Shown here piece by piece: positions 28,967 to 37,666 of a DNA stretch of 64,000 nt (the first letter of the stretch is position 1; the number at the start of each line of letters is the position of its first letter). A model generated the notes under the pieces. That model was not told the DNA's origin, ran no database searches, and worked only from the letters and a program-made list of their open reading frames with translations. The DNA comes from Aureibaculum algae. Its GTDB lineage: Bacteria > Bacteroidota > Bacteroidia > Flavobacteriales > Flavobacteriaceae. The translations under genes and the position numbers were made by a program. Location: contig NZ_CP040749.1 of the NCBI RefSeq assembly GCF_006065315.1, forward strand, positions 1,502,501 to 1,566,500. Reading direction: 5' to 3'.

Positions 28967-31147
28967 TTATTCTTTATCTCCCGGATGATATGTTTTTTCA
29001 GCTCTGGCTTCTACATCTTCACGGTAATAAGGCACATTTTTAAATTCAACGTCTGCGTAGCGTTGAGCTTGATCGTCAAAATGAGGAGAATTGGGATCTC
29101 CACTTTGTCCACCTGCTAGCATTGATTTCGCTTTTACCTTATCACCAAATTCTACCACAGCCACAAAACTGTTTCCTCTGGTGCCATAAATACGTTTTGT
29201 TTTTTGTTTAGAACGCATGCCAAATGCAGCTAAAGCACCCCATCTCGCCGTTGTTAAGCCAACCGCAATGCTTGGAGCGTTATCATCGAATTTTTGCTCA
29301 ATAGCTCCTGTTAAACGTTGATATCTGCTAATTTCTCCCCATGGGGTATTCCACGTTCCAAAATCTTCAGTGAGATGAGAAATACTTTTCTTTAACATCG
29401 TTAATCTTTCTGCCATAGGAGATTTTTTTCCCATAAAAGCAACTTTTTCCATTTCGTTTAATCCATTTGGAAAATTACCTTCACGGAGGTAAAATTGACC
29501 ATAAAAATGAGCTAAAGACATGGCGACACTCTCTTTAGAAACAGAAAAATCCCATTTGTGTAAAACATCGATGGCTTCTTTTAGTTCTGGATCTTTTGGT
29601 GAAGATTTGTCATAGGCATCAATTAATCCTGGTATAGAAATTTCAAAAGCAGGCAAATAAGGATCGTAAGCCATAGTTATCAGTTTATCAATCGTTAAAT
29701 CCTTACTTTTTTCTAATAATCGGATGGCATGCACACCTCTAAAATTCTCACGATCAAGTGACATATAATTTGGGTAATCCTCCTGTTTAGGACTATTTTC
29801 ACCCGCACTTGTAAAAGGGGTAGAGTTACAATTTTGAATCCAACCCACTTCAGGATTTATCACCGTAATGTTTTCATCAACAGTATGTAACCCGTTCCAA
29901 TCGGTTTCAGGGTTACTTCCATCGACAGGATTGGTATAATCAAATTTCACATTACGCTTTGGTATAAAGTTCCCATGATAGTACGCAATATTTCCGCCCG
30001 CATCAGCATATACCGTATTGTTAGAAGAATTGGTACGGATGTTCATCATTTCTCTAAACTCTTGGTGTCCATTTAGTTTGGTACGTGTAAAGGATTGCTC
30101 CAAGGCTTTTACGGGATCCCACATAATGGCTGTTGTTACCCAATTGGAATCAATGGCATGTGTTATTGGACCGCGATGGGTTCTAAACATGTTGAATTTT
30201 TTCTCCGTTAGAGAATCACCAACTTTATATTTCAAGGCAACTTCAAGCTCTTTAACAGGACGTTGTTCGTCTCCGTATGTATAGGTATATCCGTTATCTG
30301 TTTTAGTAATGTCTTCTAAAAATTCATCTTTAATATCGGTATAGGTTGAGGTATGCATCCATCCCGTTTTCTCATTAAATCCTTGATACACAAAAAACTG
30401 CCCCCAAGTAACCGCTCCATAAGCATTTAAACCTTCTTCACTCACCACATGAACTTCACCACGGAAAAAGAAAGAAGTATGTGGGTTAATTAGTAACATA
30501 GCTTTACCAGATGCTGTACGCTTACCTGAAATGGCAAATCCGTTAGAGCCTGCTGGTTCTTTTTCTAAGAAAGGTTCTTCAGTTTCATTAAAGGCAATTT
30601 TTTCTGTGGCATTTTCCTTTCCATAAAACGCTCCAATTTTTTTAGTTGAAATACCTTCAATATCGCCACCAATGGAGCCTTCACTAAAATACATGGGCAT
30701 CCAAGGTTCAAAACGGTTTAATAATCTCGGTGTAACTTCAGGATGTGTAAACAAATAATAATTGATTCCATCCGCAAAAGCGTTACATAACTTTTTTAAC
30801 CACTCCGGACTTTTCTCATAATTAGCAATGGCTTCGTCTTCGGTCATATATAATTTTGCACGCAAATCACTATATAAAGCGTTTTCACCTTCAACTTCCG
30901 CCAAGCGACCAGTAGCCCAAATATAATTTTGCTCCACCCGATTAAAATCATCTTCACATTGAGCATACAATAAGCCAAAAACAGCATCGGCATCTGTTTT
31001 GCCATAAATATGTGGTACACCAAAATTGTCACGAATAATTTCAATGTTTTCTGCTTGGTCTTGCCAATGTTGTACTTCTTCTGAAACTTTTGGAGACTGT
31101 TTACAACCTATAACAAGCAGTAAAAGGAGAATGGAAAGATATTTCAT
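28967..31147 (-). CDS. Penicillin acylase family Ntn-hydrolase lipoprotein
   Basis: 726-aa exported precursor (lipobox C15) of the penicillin G/AHL acylase family. The maturation site is G200-S201 in EKEPAGSNGFAISG; Ser201 becomes the N-terminal nucleophile of the beta chain. IIRDNFGVPHIYGKTDADAVFG (region about 38-58) is the family start. Family members cleave amide-linked acyl groups from penicillins, acyl-homoserine lactones or lipopeptides. The substrate is unknown here; the neighbours point to N-acyl amino acids or lactams. Confidence 0.88.
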   Translation of the reverse strand: MKYLSILLLLLVIGCKQSPKVSEEVQHWQDQAENIEIIRDNFGVPHIYGKTDADAVFGLLYAQCEDDFNRVEQNYIWATGRLAEVEGENALYSDLRAKLYMTEDEAIANYEKSPEWLKKLCNAFADGINYYLFTHPEVTPRLLNRFEPWMPMYFSEGSIGGDIEGISTKKIGAFYGKENATEKIAFNETEEPFLEKEPAGSNGFAISGKRTASGKAMLLINPHTSFFFRGEVHVVSEEGLNAYGAVTWGQFFVYQGFNEKTGWMHTSTYTDIKDEFLEDITKTDNGYTYTYGDEQRPVKELEVALKYKVGDSLTEKKFNMFRTHRGPITHAIDSNWVTTAIMWDPVKALEQSFTRTKLNGHQEFREMMNIRTNSSNNTVYADAGGNIAYYHGNFIPKRNVKFDYTNPVDGSNPETDWNGLHTVDENITVINPEVGWIQNCNSTPFTSAGENSPKQEDYPNYMSLDRENFRGVHAIRLLEKSKDLTIDKLITMAYDPYLPAFEISIPGLIDAYDKSSPKDPELKEAIDVLHKWDFSVSKESVAMSLAHFYGQFYLREGNFPNGLNEMEKVAFMGKKSPMAERLTMLKKSISHLTEDFGTWNTPWGEISRYQRLTGAIEQKFDDNAPSIAVGLTTARWGALAAFGMRSKQKTKRIYGTRGNSFVAVVEFGDKVKAKSMLAGGQSGDPNSPHFDDQAQRYADVEFKNVPYYREDVEARAEKTYHPGDKE

Positions 31148-31189
31148 TTTTGAGTTTAATTTTAGCGTATGGTAGTAAATGTAGTTAAT

Positions 31190-32098
31190 TTAATTAGTAC
31201 TGACATAATCATAAATGGTCTTAGAAATTCTAGCTAACTGTTGGGTTGCTGTATCTGAATTTTTAATGTTTTTAGAAAGAATTACTAAAACGTATGACTT
31301 GCCATCTGGTAAATACACAATTCCTGCGTCATGATGAACACCTGTTATGGAACCTGTTTTATGTGCTACTTTTAACGTTTTAGGTAAATATTTCGGAATT
31401 ATACTTTTAAACAGCTGATCTTCTAAAACAGCAATCATAGCTTTTGAATCTGCTTCTGAACCTGCTTTATGTTGGGCAATGGCTTTCATAATTATCATTA
31501 AATCTCTTGCAGTCGTTGAGTTACTCAGACCCTTTTCAAACGCTTTTAAATCTTCTACACCACGTAAAACTTCGATGTCTTTAGCTCCTAAATCACGCAT
31601 GGTTGCCGTTACTTTTTTAGCATCTACCAATTCAATTAAGACATTGGTAGCTAAATTACTACTTGCGGTTATCATGCTGTACATTAAATCTTTTATCGCA
31701 ACTTTTTTGTTAATTTTATTGTAGACAATATGGTCACTATCAACGCCAATATCCATACTGTATAAACTACTATCTACAATACTTTTGAATTCATTTTTTA
31801 AGAAAACGGAATCATTTAGGTTAAACTTTCCTTGAGCTGCTTGCTTAAAAAGTTCAATCATCACTGGGACTTTCATGGTACTTGCGGCATGAAATTTTTC
31901 GTCAATATTTATAAATAGACTGTCTTCTGGTGCTGAGAGATTAAAAAAGGCAACGGCTACTGTTCCGTCAATAGAATCAATCTGCGATAAGATTGTTGAT
32001 TCAAGGTTTTCTTTATGAGATGTTTCTTTTTTACAGGAACTAATCGCTACTAAAAAAAGAAGAAGCAAACCTGTCGTCATTGTATTTTTAAGAGTCAT
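31190..32098 (-). CDS. Class A beta-lactamase-like serine hydrolase
   Basis: 302-aa lipoprotein (lipobox C22). It keeps S73-T-M-K76 (SxxK), a S-S-N version of the SDN loop in ITASSNLATN (about 148-157), a possible omega-loop Glu in RGVEDL (about 182), and HKTGSITG (KTG, about 262-269). These are the class A fold hallmarks, but the Asp of SDN is Ser and the ELN motif is changed, so true beta-lactamase activity is uncertain. A D,D-peptidase or amidase role is possible. It lies 20 bp after the upstream amidohydrolase. Confidence 0.83.
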   Translation of the reverse strand: MTLKNTMTTGLLLLFLVAISSCKKETSHKENLESTILSQIDSIDGTVAVAFFNLSAPEDSLFINIDEKFHAASTMKVPVMIELFKQAAQGKFNLNDSVFLKNEFKSIVDSSLYSMDIGVDSDHIVYNKINKKVAIKDLMYSMITASSNLATNVLIELVDAKKVTATMRDLGAKDIEVLRGVEDLKAFEKGLSNSTTARDLMIIMKAIAQHKAGSEADSKAMIAVLEDQLFKSIIPKYLPKTLKVAHKTGSITGVHHDAGIVYLPDGKSYVLVILSKNIKNSDTATQQLARISKTIYDYVSTN

Positions 32099-32118
32099 TA
32101 TTCAGTTCATTTTAGGGT

Positions 32119-33771
32119 TTATTTTCTATAACCAGGACCGTGCACAACTCTTCCTGGCTTTTTATTGGTATGTTCACCACCTTTTAATACTTGTGTTCCG
32201 TTTACAAAAACATGCATCATACCACTAGCATATTGATGTGGTTTTTCAAAAGTGGCATGATCTTCAATTTTATCAAAATCAAAAACAACAATGTCGGCAT
32301 AATTACCCACCTTAAGACTACCGCGTTTTTTAAGCTTTAGATTTGTTGCAGGTAAAAATGTTAATTTTCGGATGGCTTCTTCTAGAGAGATGACTTTCTC
32401 ATCTCTAGTATATTTACCTATAACTCGTGCAAAATTACCGTAAGCACGTGGATGTGTACTGTATTTTAAAAAGTCACCTTCAGCTGCGTAAGAACCTGCA
32501 TCAGAACAAAAACTCATCCAAGGTAAAGCCACTTGTTTTTTCACATTTTCTTCAGACATCATAAAGTATACGGTACTTACGTCACTTCCGTTTTGTACTA
32601 CCAAGTCCATCGCGGTTTCTTCGGGTGAAGTATTTCTCATTTTAGCTACTTCAGCTAAGGTTTTTCCGGTTAAATATCTAAGGCTGTCATTGCTAAATCC
32701 GGCCAATATCATTTTCTCAGCAGAACCTGCAGCTTGCATTAAACTTTCCCATTCAATGGCAGGTTTCCGCATGTCTTCTAATACTTTTTTACGAATTTTA
32801 GGGTCTTGTAAACGTTCTGCCCATTTGTTATAACCACCTTCTTGAACCCATGGAGGCATGGACGCATCTAAACCTGTTGAACCTGCAATATAACTATACA
32901 TATTCGCGGTAATGGTTAATCCAGCTTTTCTTGCAGAGTCAATTTTGGCAACAACGGCGTCATATTTATGCCAATTGTCTTTTCCACTCATTTTAAGATG
33001 GTAAATTTCGGCTCGAATATTCGCTTCTTTAGCTATTCGAAGGAGTTCATCGATACTTTCTAATAATTTATTTCCTTCACTACGGATATGTGAGGTGTAT
33101 AACCCATCATATTTTGCAGCAACTTTAGAGATTTCAATTAATTCTTCGGTGGATGAGTAAAAGGCAGGAGCATAAATCAATGAAGATCCGATACCCATGG
33201 CACCTTCTTCCATTGCCTGTGTTACCATTATTTTCATGGAGTCTAATTCTTCTTCTGTAGGAGCTCTATCTTCATAACCCACAGTATTAATTCGCAACGT
33301 AGTGGCTCCGATAAAAGAAGCAATATTGGGAGAGACGCCTTTATCAACTAGGGCATTTAATTTGTCGTTTAAAGAAATCCATTCTATGGTATTATTTACT
33401 GTATCTACTTTCTTTGTTGGGCCCATAGAAGTTCCTTCTCCAAAAACTTCTAGAGTAACACCTTGTTTTATATCGCCAAGAGATCGTCCATCTGTATTTA
33501 ATGCTGCGGAAGCCCAGCTTAACATATTGATAAAGCCGGGAGAAACCACCAAACCAGTGGCGTCAATTTCCTGATTAGCTGTTTTATTTTTTAAATCGCC
33601 TATGGCAGCAATAGTATCTGCATTAATGCCAATATCTCCAATACTAAATGTGTTTCCTGTTCCATCTATTATTTTACCGTTTTGTATTAGAATGTCATAA
33701 TCAGGTTGCTTTGTACAACTTAACATTGACAAAAAGGAAAAAAAAATGACAGTTATTTTTAGTATATTCAT
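32119..33771 (-). CDS. D-aminoacylase-family lipoprotein lacking the first HxH metal motif
   Basis: 550-aa lipoprotein (lipobox C19), paralogue of the 26480 gene. It keeps TSHIRSEGN (about residue 230), AEIYHLKMSGKD (about 253) and FCSDAGSYAAEG (about 425), and the Gly-rich C-terminal LKVGNYADIVVFD. However, the segment that should read PGFIDxHxH reads PGFINMLSWA, so both histidines of the first metal site are gone. It may use one metal ion or have a different substrate. It is the first gene of the operon running to 26480. Confidence 0.82.
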   Translation of the reverse strand: MNILKITVIFFSFLSMLSCTKQPDYDILIQNGKIIDGTGNTFSIGDIGINADTIAAIGDLKNKTANQEIDATGLVVSPGFINMLSWASAALNTDGRSLGDIKQGVTLEVFGEGTSMGPTKKVDTVNNTIEWISLNDKLNALVDKGVSPNIASFIGATTLRINTVGYEDRAPTEEELDSMKIMVTQAMEEGAMGIGSSLIYAPAFYSSTEELIEISKVAAKYDGLYTSHIRSEGNKLLESIDELLRIAKEANIRAEIYHLKMSGKDNWHKYDAVVAKIDSARKAGLTITANMYSYIAGSTGLDASMPPWVQEGGYNKWAERLQDPKIRKKVLEDMRKPAIEWESLMQAAGSAEKMILAGFSNDSLRYLTGKTLAEVAKMRNTSPEETAMDLVVQNGSDVSTVYFMMSEENVKKQVALPWMSFCSDAGSYAAEGDFLKYSTHPRAYGNFARVIGKYTRDEKVISLEEAIRKLTFLPATNLKLKKRGSLKVGNYADIVVFDFDKIEDHATFEKPHQYASGMMHVFVNGTQVLKGGEHTNKKPGRVVHGPGYRK

Positions 33772-33832
33772 CTGTAAGAGCGTAGTTTAGGTTTAGGATT
33801 AACGAAGTTACAATTATTATGGAAATTGAAGG

Positions 33833-33864
33833 TAAAAAAAAAGACTATCATTTCTGACAGTCTT
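33833..33864 (-). terminator. Terminator after the CHRD gene
   Basis: On the minus strand AAGACTGTCAGAAATGATAGTCTT forms a stem (10 paired positions, region 33841-33864) followed by a run of ten T. It lies 24 bp past the CHRD stop and separates it from the hydrolase operon. Confidence 0.75.
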
Positions 33865-33887
33865 ATCATCGGTATAAAAATACTTTA

Positions 33888-34709
33888 TTATCTTATTTGT
33901 CCACGCATTAAACCTCCAGGATAATCACTAGAGTGTACATTAACGTAAAGGGCATCAGTTTTTAATGTAGCAAGCATATCAGCATCTAAGATCATAGTTT
34001 TAGTCACACCCAATTGTGTGTCATCAGTCAACTCAAGGTTGATTTGAACGTCACCGTTTACAGTGGCATCTCCGCTATGAATATGACCAGCAGTAATGGC
34101 GTCTCCTGTTTGTAAATCTGTAACAGATACATTATAATAAACTTTATCTCCTATAATTCTAAAAATGGCAGTTCCACTATCATTTCGATCTGTGATCGAA
34201 GGAATTTCATTAGTTGGTGATAACATTACATTATAGGCCTCATCTATTACTTGGTCTAATTGACCACGAACCAATCCATTAGGGTTTTCAGTTGAATGTA
34301 CATTAACATATACATCATCGCCTAATAGTGTTTCCACTTGAGCCTCTGTTAATTGTACAATTCCCGTAGCTTCATTGCCTTGAAATACAATATCGGTACC
34401 ATTTACTAAGCTAATAGCGGGTGCACCTGTAGAAACAGGATCGCCGGTATGTAAGTGTGCCACAGTTAATTCATCGCTTGCTGAAAGATCATTAACAACA
34501 ATTGAAAATTCAATTTGATTTTCTGAATTTAAAACCAATAAAAATGTTCCCGTTTCATCTCTGTTTTCAACAATTGGAATTTCATTTTCTGTAGTTAAGG
34601 AAATATTTCCTGACGCAATAATAGTTGGTCCTGAACCATCAGTGTCATTACAACTTGTTGTAAAACCTATTAAAACCGTACAACATATTAATAATAGTGC
34701 TTTTTTCAT
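33888..34709 (-). CDS. Lipoprotein with two CHRD domains
   Basis: 273-aa lipoprotein (lipobox C20) with two tandem CHRD (chordin-like) domains, about residues 35-145 and 155-272. Each begins with E-I-P and shows the pattern VAHLHTGDP or AGHIHSGDA, and each ends VNVHSxxxPxGLxRGQ. CHRD domains occur in secreted bacterial proteins; the ligand is unknown, although metal binding through the conserved histidines is plausible. It is monocistronic with its own terminator. Confidence 0.86.
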   Translation of the reverse strand: MKKALLLICCTVLIGFTTSCNDTDGSGPTIIASGNISLTTENEIPIVENRDETGTFLLVLNSENQIEFSIVVNDLSASDELTVAHLHTGDPVSTGAPAISLVNGTDIVFQGNEATGIVQLTEAQVETLLGDDVYVNVHSTENPNGLVRGQLDQVIDEAYNVMLSPTNEIPSITDRNDSGTAIFRIIGDKVYYNVSVTDLQTGDAITAGHIHSGDATVNGDVQINLELTDDTQLGVTKTMILDADMLATLKTDALYVNVHSSDYPGGLMRGQIR

Positions 34710-35066
34710 TGAGATATAGTTAAGTTTTTACCTACTTCAGTTTTGAGTCTTTTTTCGGCTAGTTCCGACTTAATTAATGATGCCTTAGTTGCTGAAGGGT
34801 TGTGTATAAAAATGAATTATTTTTTTACTATTACAAAATACGCTATAAATGAGAAGTTTAATTGATGCATTTCCACAAGTTGATGGCTCAAATGCTAAAA
34901 ATTTAGCATATTTTTAAATTTACCGTCATTTGGAAGTATCAATTCGTTTTATGGCTAACTAATATTGACTGTGTTTAATTGTTTTATAATAACCGAAAAG
35001 TTAGAAAATTTAGTTTTTAGTAGCGAAAGATTATTTTTGAAATAGAAAATTATAAATTTTAGTCTT
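34710..35066. other. Intergenic region (357 bp)
   Basis: AT-rich. It must contain the promoter of the CHRD gene (minus strand). I see no ORF worth calling, no RNA gene and no clear terminator for the DUF1801 gene. Confidence 0.5.
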
Positions 35067-35486
35067 TTAAGCCCCAAGTAGGGGTAAATGCTTAATCTTA
35101 TGGTATGTTAAAGCCATTGAAATACAGTGCTTTAATTCGGTTTCAGGGATGTTGTCATTAAGTTTAAAAACAATGGCTCTATTCCCTTCAAATTCAAATG
35201 TGTCTTTATAAATTGTTTTAAAAGTAGTTACTAATTTAGAAGTGCATTTGAAGTAAATGGCAAATTGTTCTGGTGTTTTAGTCTTCCAATCGATTCTAAC
35301 AGTACTGCCGATTTTGGATAGATAACTAGGTTCTCCCCATTTTAAAGTTTCTTCTAAATTTTCAAGGCCTTCAATTTCGGAAGCAGCTTCTATAATTAGA
35401 GCTCTTAATTGATTCATTTGTTGTTGAACCTCTGGTGGATAAGCGTTAAAAACTTCTTTAGTTTTTGGGTTAGTGGTTAATTTCAT
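35067..35486 (-). CDS. DUF1801 domain protein
   Basis: 139-aa small alpha/beta protein with the DUF1801/YdhG-like core: YPPEVQQQMNQLRALIIEAA, then ETLKWGEPSYLSKIGSTVRIDW and FAIYFKCTS. The family (iron-chaperone frataxin-like fold YdhG) has no firmly known function. It is monocistronic. Confidence 0.85.
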   Translation of the reverse strand: MKLTTNPKTKEVFNAYPPEVQQQMNQLRALIIEAASEIEGLENLEETLKWGEPSYLSKIGSTVRIDWKTKTPEQFAIYFKCTSKLVTTFKTIYKDTFEFEGNRAIVFKLNDNIPETELKHCISMALTYHKIKHLPLLGA

Positions 35487-35638
35487 TGTATTCTAAACGT
35501 TATTTTAGTTTCCAACATCCTACTACAAATTCTGATAATAGTAAAAGGATTATTCAAATATAACGATAAAAGCTGAGGTTAATTAAAATATGAGTTCTCT
35601 GGTGCTTTAACGATAAATGACAGGTTAATAGGGGGTGA

Positions 35639-35953
35639 TTAATTTTGAACATCAGTAGAGGTACTGGTTTTCTTAAGTTTAGATGTATTGTAAAGTTTTA
35701 TACATCCCATAATTACAACATGAGTAAGTACGAATATGGCTCCAAAAAATAATACACCAAGTGAATTTCCATATCTTAAATTAGTAGAATCTAAAAGTAC
35801 ATATAGCATTATTAGTGAATAAATTGCGAAACATAAAGCATTCCATTTGTAAAAGTTTTTATGTTCAGCCGAGAACAAGTTATAAGCTAAAAAAACAAAC
35901 ATTACCGCATATGCAATGTAAAGGATATTAAATTCGATAGTGGTTGGAATCAT
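35639..35953 (-). CDS. Small hypothetical membrane protein
   Basis: 104-aa protein with about three to four hydrophobic helices (residues 8-22, 36-52, 66-90) and a short hydrophilic tail rich in Thr/Ser. No family is recognised. It stands alone between two unrelated genes. Confidence 0.5.
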   Translation of the reverse strand: MIPTTIEFNILYIAYAVMFVFLAYNLFSAEHKNFYKWNALCFAIYSLIMLYVLLDSTNLRYGNSLGVLFFGAIFVLTHVVIMGCIKLYNTSKLKKTSTSTDVQN

Positions 35954-36044
35954 TTTTTTATTTCTATGTTTCGCATAACCTTAAAGCTCTAAGGTTAATT
36001 TTATTTGTTCAATTTTTATAATGATACTAAAATGATAATGATAA

Positions 36045-36082
36045 CTAAAAAATGAAAAGTTACGCTTGTATAAACGTAACTT
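36045..36082 (-). terminator. Terminator downstream of the acuI-like gene
   Basis: An 8-bp perfect stem AAGTTACG/CGTAACTT (36057-36082) is followed on the minus strand by TTCATTTTTT. It lies about 57 bp after the stop of the oxidoreductase gene. Confidence 0.65.
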
Positions 36083-36138
36083 CTCAATGTTTAAATTTAA
36101 GTTTTTATTTTTTAGCTACTATAATGAGAGATGTTTAT

Positions 36139-37137
36139 TTATACTTCTAATGTAACCAAGGTTCTTCCTTTTAATTTTCCTTTTAATATTAAAGCAATCT
36201 TTTCATTTAATTCATTTAAAGATATTTCATCAGCAGCTTCGGTTAATTGGTCATTTTTCCATTCCTTAGATAACTTATTCCATACTTTTTCTCTGTAGGT
36301 CATTGGGTAGTTTTGAGAGTCTATACCAATTAACGTAACACCTCTTAAAATAAAAGGAAAAACGGTTAAATCAAGCTTTGGAGAAGCCACATTTCCGCAG
36401 CAAGTTACAACACCCATTGGATGTGTAGATTTAATGATGTTTTCTAGAATCACACCACCTACGGTATCAATACCTCCAGCAAAACGTGACTTTAAAAGAG
36501 GCTTTTTGTCCATTTTTTCAAAATCTTTTCGCAATACAATTTCATCAGCTCCAAGTTTCTTTAAAAATTCAATTTCAGTTTCTTTACTTGTAATTGCCAC
36601 AGTTTTATAGCCCAGTTTTTTTAATATAGTGATGCTTAATGAACCTACACCTCCGGTAGCACCTGAAACTATGATCGGTCCATCTTCGGGCTTAACTATT
36701 TCGCTTAATCTTAATACTGACATTCCTGCGGTTAATCCTGCCGTTCCAATAGTCATTGCTTCCTTCATGGTTAGATTTTCGGGTAGCTTTACCACCCAAT
36801 CTTCTGGTACTTTAACATATTGAGCAAAGCCACCATCTGTATTCATTCCTAAATCGTAACTGGTGACAATAACTTGGTCTGATACTTTAAATTTATTAGA
36901 TTCGGATGACACTATTGTACCGGCCGCATCAACTCCTGGGGTATGCGGATAATTTCGCGTTACGCCTTTATTACCAATACTAGACAACGCATCTTTGTAG
37001 TTTAAAGAACTGTAGTGTACTTTTATCAGTAATTCACCTTTTTCCAAGGGCGTAAAAGGTATTTCTTTAATTGAAGAAATATAGTTTCCGTCTTTCTCTT
37101 CTACTCTAAAGGCTTTGTATTTTGATTGCTTGTTCAT
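36139..37137 (-). CDS. acuI: YhdH/AcuI-type NADPH quinone oxidoreductase
   Basis: 332-aa zinc-free medium-chain dehydrogenase of the YhdH/YhfP family; AcuI reduces acrylyl-CoA with NADPH. Signatures: SSLNYKDALSSIGNKGVTRNYPHTPGVDAAG (region about 46-78), the nucleotide-binding GATGGVGS (about 160-167), and GGIDTVGG near 217-224. It is divergent from an HxlR regulator gene 141 bp away, which very likely controls it. The exact substrate is not certain. Confidence 0.87.
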   Translation of the reverse strand: MNKQSKYKAFRVEEKDGNYISSIKEIPFTPLEKGELLIKVHYSSLNYKDALSSIGNKGVTRNYPHTPGVDAAGTIVSSESNKFKVSDQVIVTSYDLGMNTDGGFAQYVKVPEDWVVKLPENLTMKEAMTIGTAGLTAGMSVLRLSEIVKPEDGPIIVSGATGGVGSLSITILKKLGYKTVAITSKETEIEFLKKLGADEIVLRKDFEKMDKKPLLKSRFAGGIDTVGGVILENIIKSTHPMGVVTCCGNVASPKLDLTVFPFILRGVTLIGIDSQNYPMTYREKVWNKLSKEWKNDQLTEAADEISLNELNEKIALILKGKLKGRTLVTLEV

Positions 37138-37217
37138 AGTTGCTGTTTCTATATGTTTTACTTACTTTTACAACAAATTTCGGTCAAAATATTCTGATAT
37201 ACAAGAGCTTACAAATT

Positions 37218-37239
37218 GTTCACTAACGAACATTTTGTT
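37218..37239. promoter_or_regulatory. Possible HxlR operator
   Basis: Two adjoining short inverted repeats, GTTC-N6-GAAC (37218-37231) and AACA-TTT-TGTT (37229-37239), lie in the divergent promoter region between the oxidoreductase and hxlR. Winged-helix HxlR dimers bind such dyads. This is inferred from position and symmetry only. Confidence 0.4.
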
Positions 37240-37278
37240 CCGTTTTGTCTGTTTATAAAGCGTTTAAGCATAAAAAAA

Positions 37279-37602
37279 ATGAAAAAAAGTTATTGTCCTA
37301 TTGATACTTTTATAAATACAATTAAGGGGAAAAGAAAAGGCACCATCATTTTACATCTTTTTCAAGGAGATAAGAGGTATAGTGAGTTGGTTAGATTAAT
37401 GCCTGATATTAGTGAACGTATGATTTCTAAACAACTTAAGGAGTTGGAGAAAGATAGTTTGATTCACAGACAAGTATTCCCAGAAGTGCCACCTAGGGTA
37501 GAGTATAGCTTAACAAAGCTGGGCAAAGACATACATCCTGTTTTAAAAGGAATGTATAAAGGTGGCTTACTTTTTGAAAATAGTATTGAAAGTGTCGATT
37601 AA
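37279..37602 (+). CDS. HxlR family transcriptional regulator
   Basis: 107-aa winged-helix regulator. The HxlR pattern is clear: Cys near the N-terminus (YCPIDTF), KGTIILHLFQGDKRYSEL, ISERMISKQLKELEKDSLI (recognition helix) and PPRVEYSLTKLGK (wing). HxlR proteins often sense aldehydes or quinones through that N-terminal cysteine. The start at 37279 gives the normal family length; a longer frame from 37216 has an atypical leader. It probably represses the divergent oxidoreductase. Confidence 0.88.
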   Translation: MKKSYCPIDTFINTIKGKRKGTIILHLFQGDKRYSELVRLMPDISERMISKQLKELEKDSLIHRQVFPEVPPRVEYSLTKLGKDIHPVLKGMYKGGLLFENSIESVD

Positions 37603-37666
37603 TTATGAAACACTATCTCACTTAACAAATTGACCTTTGAATCTATAAAACAAATATGACAAGGTT

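Noticed and set aside
37216..37279. Longer HxlR reading frame
   Set aside because: The extra 21 residues overlap the dyad operator and are unlike the family; ATG 37279 gives the normal length.
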